Source of the DNA: Caulobacter sp. NIBR1757
Lineage (GTDB): Bacteria > Pseudomonadota > Alphaproteobacteria > Caulobacterales > Caulobacteraceae
Assembly (NCBI RefSeq): GCF_027912495.1
Contig: NZ_CP115463.1
Span: forward strand, 2,503,501-2,567,500
Reading direction: 5' to 3'
DNA: 64,000 nucleotides
Part shown: positions 61,984 through 64,000 of the stretch, in pieces
How the letters are laid out: each line of letters begins with the position of its first letter
Numbering within the stretch: position 1 is the first letter of the stretch
Made by a program: the position numbers and the translations under genes
The notes under the pieces: model-generated
Seen by the model: only the letters and a program-made list of their open reading frames with translations
Told to the model about the DNA's origin: nothing
The model's database searches: none

Positions 61984-62420
61984 GGGGCTTGGTTGGCACT
62001 ATATAGGGCGGCGAACTTCACGCGCCCGTGAAGAAATGGAAATCTTGTCGATTGTTGGATGAGACGCGCCGTCTGTTTGGGGGGCAAGCGAGGTTCCTTC
62101 TCCCGCTTGTCGGGAGAAGGTGGCCTGCGAAGCAGGTCGGATGAGGGCAGCGCCGGCTCATGAAGGGGGCGACAGCGCTGACCGCGCCAGAACGTGCGAA
62201 GTCGTGAAAAGCCGGTGCTGCCCTCATCCGACGGCCTTCGGCCGCCACCTTCTCCCGACAAGCGGGAGAAGGATCCGGAGTCCCGATCGGTGGCAATTTC
62301 GGCCTTCGTCACCCACTTGATTCGAGCACGCGTTGACATTCCCCCATCGGGCGACGCACCTTCCGCGCCCTTGAGGGGGGCTCGTCGGCTCCTCCGCATT
62401 TGAGATTCAAGCCACATTTC
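61984..62420. other. 437-base intergenic region before topA
   Basis: It contains the repeat at 62096-62272, a TTGACA at 62333-62338 without a good -10, and two GATTC (CcrM-type GANTC) sites at 62319 and 62404 close to topA. No gene is seen; the in-frame stretches crossing the repeat are not coding. Confidence 0.6.
62096..62272. repeat. Intergenic palindromic repeat (CCTTCTCCCG type), copy 3
   Basis: End units at 62096-62120 and 62248-62272 are inverted copies. Inside, GATGAGGGCAGCGCCGGC pairs with GCCGGTGCTGCCCTCATC, with a central CCGCGCCAGAACG, the same core as copies 1 and 2. Confidence 0.9.
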
Positions 62421-64000
62421 ATGAACGTCGTCGTCGTCGAGAGCCCGGCCAAGGCCAAGACCATCAACAAGTATCTGGGACCCGGGTTCACCGTTCTGGC
62501 GTCCTATGGCCACGTCCGCGACCTGCCGTCGAAGGACGGGTCGGTGAAGCCGGATGAGGACTTCGCGATGTTCTGGGAGGTGGACGCCAAGTCCACCAAG
62601 CGCATCAGCGACATCGCCGACGCCCTGAAGGGCGCCGACGGCATCATCCTGGCCACCGACCCGGATCGCGAGGGCGAGGCCATCAGCTGGCACGTGCTGG
62701 AGATCCTGCAGAAGAAGAAGGCGATCAAGGACAAGGCCGTCAGCCGCGTCACCTTCAACGCCATCACCAAGACCGCCGTGCTCGACGCCATGGCCAACCC
62801 GCGCCAGATCGACATGGAGCTGGTCGACGCCTATCTCGCCCGCCGGGCGCTGGACTATCTGGTCGGCTTCACCCTGTCGCCGGTGCTGTGGCGCAAGCTG
62901 CCGGGCTCGCGCTCGGCCGGCCGGGTGCAGTCGGTGGCCCTGCGGCTGGTCGTCGATCGCGAGATCGAGATCGAGAAGTTCCGCACCCAGGAATACTGGA
63001 GCGTCGATGCCGAGGTGACCGCCGGCGGCGATCCCTTCACCGCCCGCCTCGTCAAGCACGAGAACAAGAAGCTCACCAAGTTCGACCTCGGCGACGAGGC
63101 GACGGCGCACAAGGCGCGCGACGCCGTCTCGGCCGCCGCCTTCAGCGTCCACTCGGTCGAGAAGAAGCCGGCCCGGCGCAGCCCGCCGCCGCCCTTCACC
63201 ACCTCGACCCTGCAGCAGGAGGCCAGCCGCAAGCTCGGCTTCAACGCCCAGCGCACCATGCAGGCGGCCCAGAAGCTGTACGAGGGCATCGATATCGGCG
63301 GCGAGACCGTCGGCCTGATCACCTACATGCGGACCGACGGGGTGCAGGCCGCGCCGGAAGCCCTGACCGAGGCGCGCGACGTCATCGCCGGCCTCTATGG
63401 CAAGGACTACGTCCCCGAGAGCGCCCGCATCTACAAGACCAAGGCCAAGAACGCCCAGGAAGCGCACGAAGCCATCCGGCCGACCTCGCTGAACCGCAAT
63501 CCGGGCAAGCTGCGCCTGGATGGCGATCTGGGCCGCCTCTACGAGCTGATCTGGAAGCGGATGATCGCCAGCCAGATGGAAGCGGCCCGCATCGAGCGCA
63601 CCACCATCGAGCTGGAAAGCGGCGACGGCCAGACCGGCCTGCGCGCCACCGGCCAGGTGATCCAGTTCCCCGGCTACCTCGCCGTCTATGAAGAGGGCCG
63701 CGACGACGCCGAGGACGAGGACGGCGCCCGCCTGCCGCCCGTCAACGAGGGCGCCGCCGCCCGGGTGCTCAACGTCAAGGCCGACCAGCACTTCACCGAA
63801 CCGCCGCCGCGCTATTCGGAAGCCAGCCTGGTCAAGAAGATGGAAGAGCTCGGCATCGGCCGGCCCTCGACCTATGCCTCGATCCTGACCGTGCTGCGCG
63901 ACCGCGCCTATGTGAAGATGGAGAAGAACCGCTTCATCCCGGAAGACAAGGGACGGCTGGTCACCGCCTTCCTCGAACAGTTCTTCGCCCGCTACGTGGA
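62421..64000 (+). CDS. topA: DNA topoisomerase I (3' end outside window)
   Basis: The first 526 residues of a type IA topoisomerase relaxing negative supercoils. The Toprim domain is MNVVVVESPAKAKTINKYLG with ATDPDREGEA (Asp80, Asp82, Glu85), and the catalytic tyrosine is Tyr302 in LITYMRTDG. PGSRSAGRVQSVALRLVVDR is also typical. The reading frame is open to the last base. ATG 62421 starts the conserved N-terminus exactly. Two GATTC sites lie upstream. Confidence 0.97.
   Translation, partial: MNVVVVESPAKAKTINKYLGPGFTVLASYGHVRDLPSKDGSVKPDEDFAMFWEVDAKSTKRISDIADALKGADGIILATDPDREGEAISWHVLEILQKKKAIKDKAVSRVTFNAITKTAVLDAMANPRQIDMELVDAYLARRALDYLVGFTLSPVLWRKLPGSRSAGRVQSVALRLVVDREIEIEKFRTQEYWSVDAEVTAGGDPFTARLVKHENKKLTKFDLGDEATAHKARDAVSAAAFSVHSVEKKPARRSPPPPFTTSTLQQEASRKLGFNAQRTMQAAQKLYEGIDIGGETVGLITYMRTDGVQAAPEALTEARDVIAGLYGKDYVPESARIYKTKAKNAQEAHEAIRPTSLNRNPGKLRLDGDLGRLYELIWKRMIASQMEAARIERTTIELESGDGQTGLRATGQVIQFPGYLAVYEEGRDDAEDEDGARLPPVNEGAAARVLNVKADQHFTEPPPRYSEASLVKKMEELGIGRPSTYASILTVLRDRAYVKMEKNRFIPEDKGRLVTAFLEQFFARYV

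Overview
The window is a GC-rich (roughly two thirds G+C), gene-dense chromosomal segment from an alphaproteobacterium, most likely a Caulobacteraceae member (Caulobacter/Phenylobacterium type). This is inferred from a complete Rrf2-suf operon, an M23 peptidase-bactofilin pair, RNase E ending in a GWW motif, the rplM-rpsI-argC and plsX-fabH-ihfA-merR gene orders, class A PBPs beside amiC, and dispersed intergenic palindromes. I see no prophage, insertion sequence, CRISPR array or secondary-metabolite cluster; most of the window is conserved housekeeping sequence.

Layout. 1-10.2 kb: 3' end of otsA, a fatty acid hydroxylase-family protein, small secreted/lipoprotein genes, a RhlE-type helicase, an aldehyde dehydrogenase, a diguanylate cyclase and a PaaG-like enoyl-CoA isomerase. 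10.2-11.8 kb: a TetR regulator with two operator palindromes, divergent from a TfoX-like gene and followed by an acyltransferase. 11.8-18.6 kb: Fe-S assembly operon (Rrf2 regulator, IscS-like desulfurase, sufB, sufC, sufD, sufS, sufT, sufA-like). 18.7-24.7 kb: hydrolase-ppa, CPBP protease, DOMON-like/NamZ-like pair, tyrS behind a possible Tyr leader-peptide attenuator, and a Bcp peroxiredoxin. 24.9-26.6 kb: M23 peptidase and bactofilin. 26.7-33.8 kb: methyltransferase, NTF2-like protein, GNAT, argC, rpsI, rplM, ctaA, small membrane proteins, an orphan phage-tail/eCIS-like gene and tRNA-Pro(GGG). 34-44.8 kb: merR, ihfA, fabH, plsX, yceD, cytochrome bc1 chaperone, bamE, COQ10-like protein, lipA, a lipoprotein hydrolase, an AMP-binding enzyme, DoxX and prfB. 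44.9-56.9 kb: two class A PBPs around amiC, a BA14K protein, rne, an M48 protease and a DsbA-like lipoprotein. 57-64 kb: TPR protein, thiG, a Tat carboxylesterase, exoD, and topA running off the end.

Common themes are envelope growth (PBPs, AmiC, M23/bactofilin, BamE, NamZ-like), lipid synthesis (PlsX, FabH, PlsC, AMP-ligase), Fe-S/lipoate/heme cofactor supply (suf, lipA, ctaA, bc1 chaperone) and RNA/translation (RhlE, RNase E, TyrRS, RF2, L13, S9).

Points most worth a second look: (1) prfB carries the classical RF2 frameshift site plus a second TGA that breaks the gene again; (2) a 16-codon, apparently leaderless reading frame with adjacent Tyr codons and mutually exclusive hairpins lies upstream of tyrS; (3) an orphan gene resembling a contractile-injection-system/tail protein sits next to the 3' end of tRNA-Pro; (4) several families of intergenic palindromic repeats, one with a TCTAGA-centred palindrome and one with a TCGAAGC...ATTATAAC element, some of them touching gene ends.
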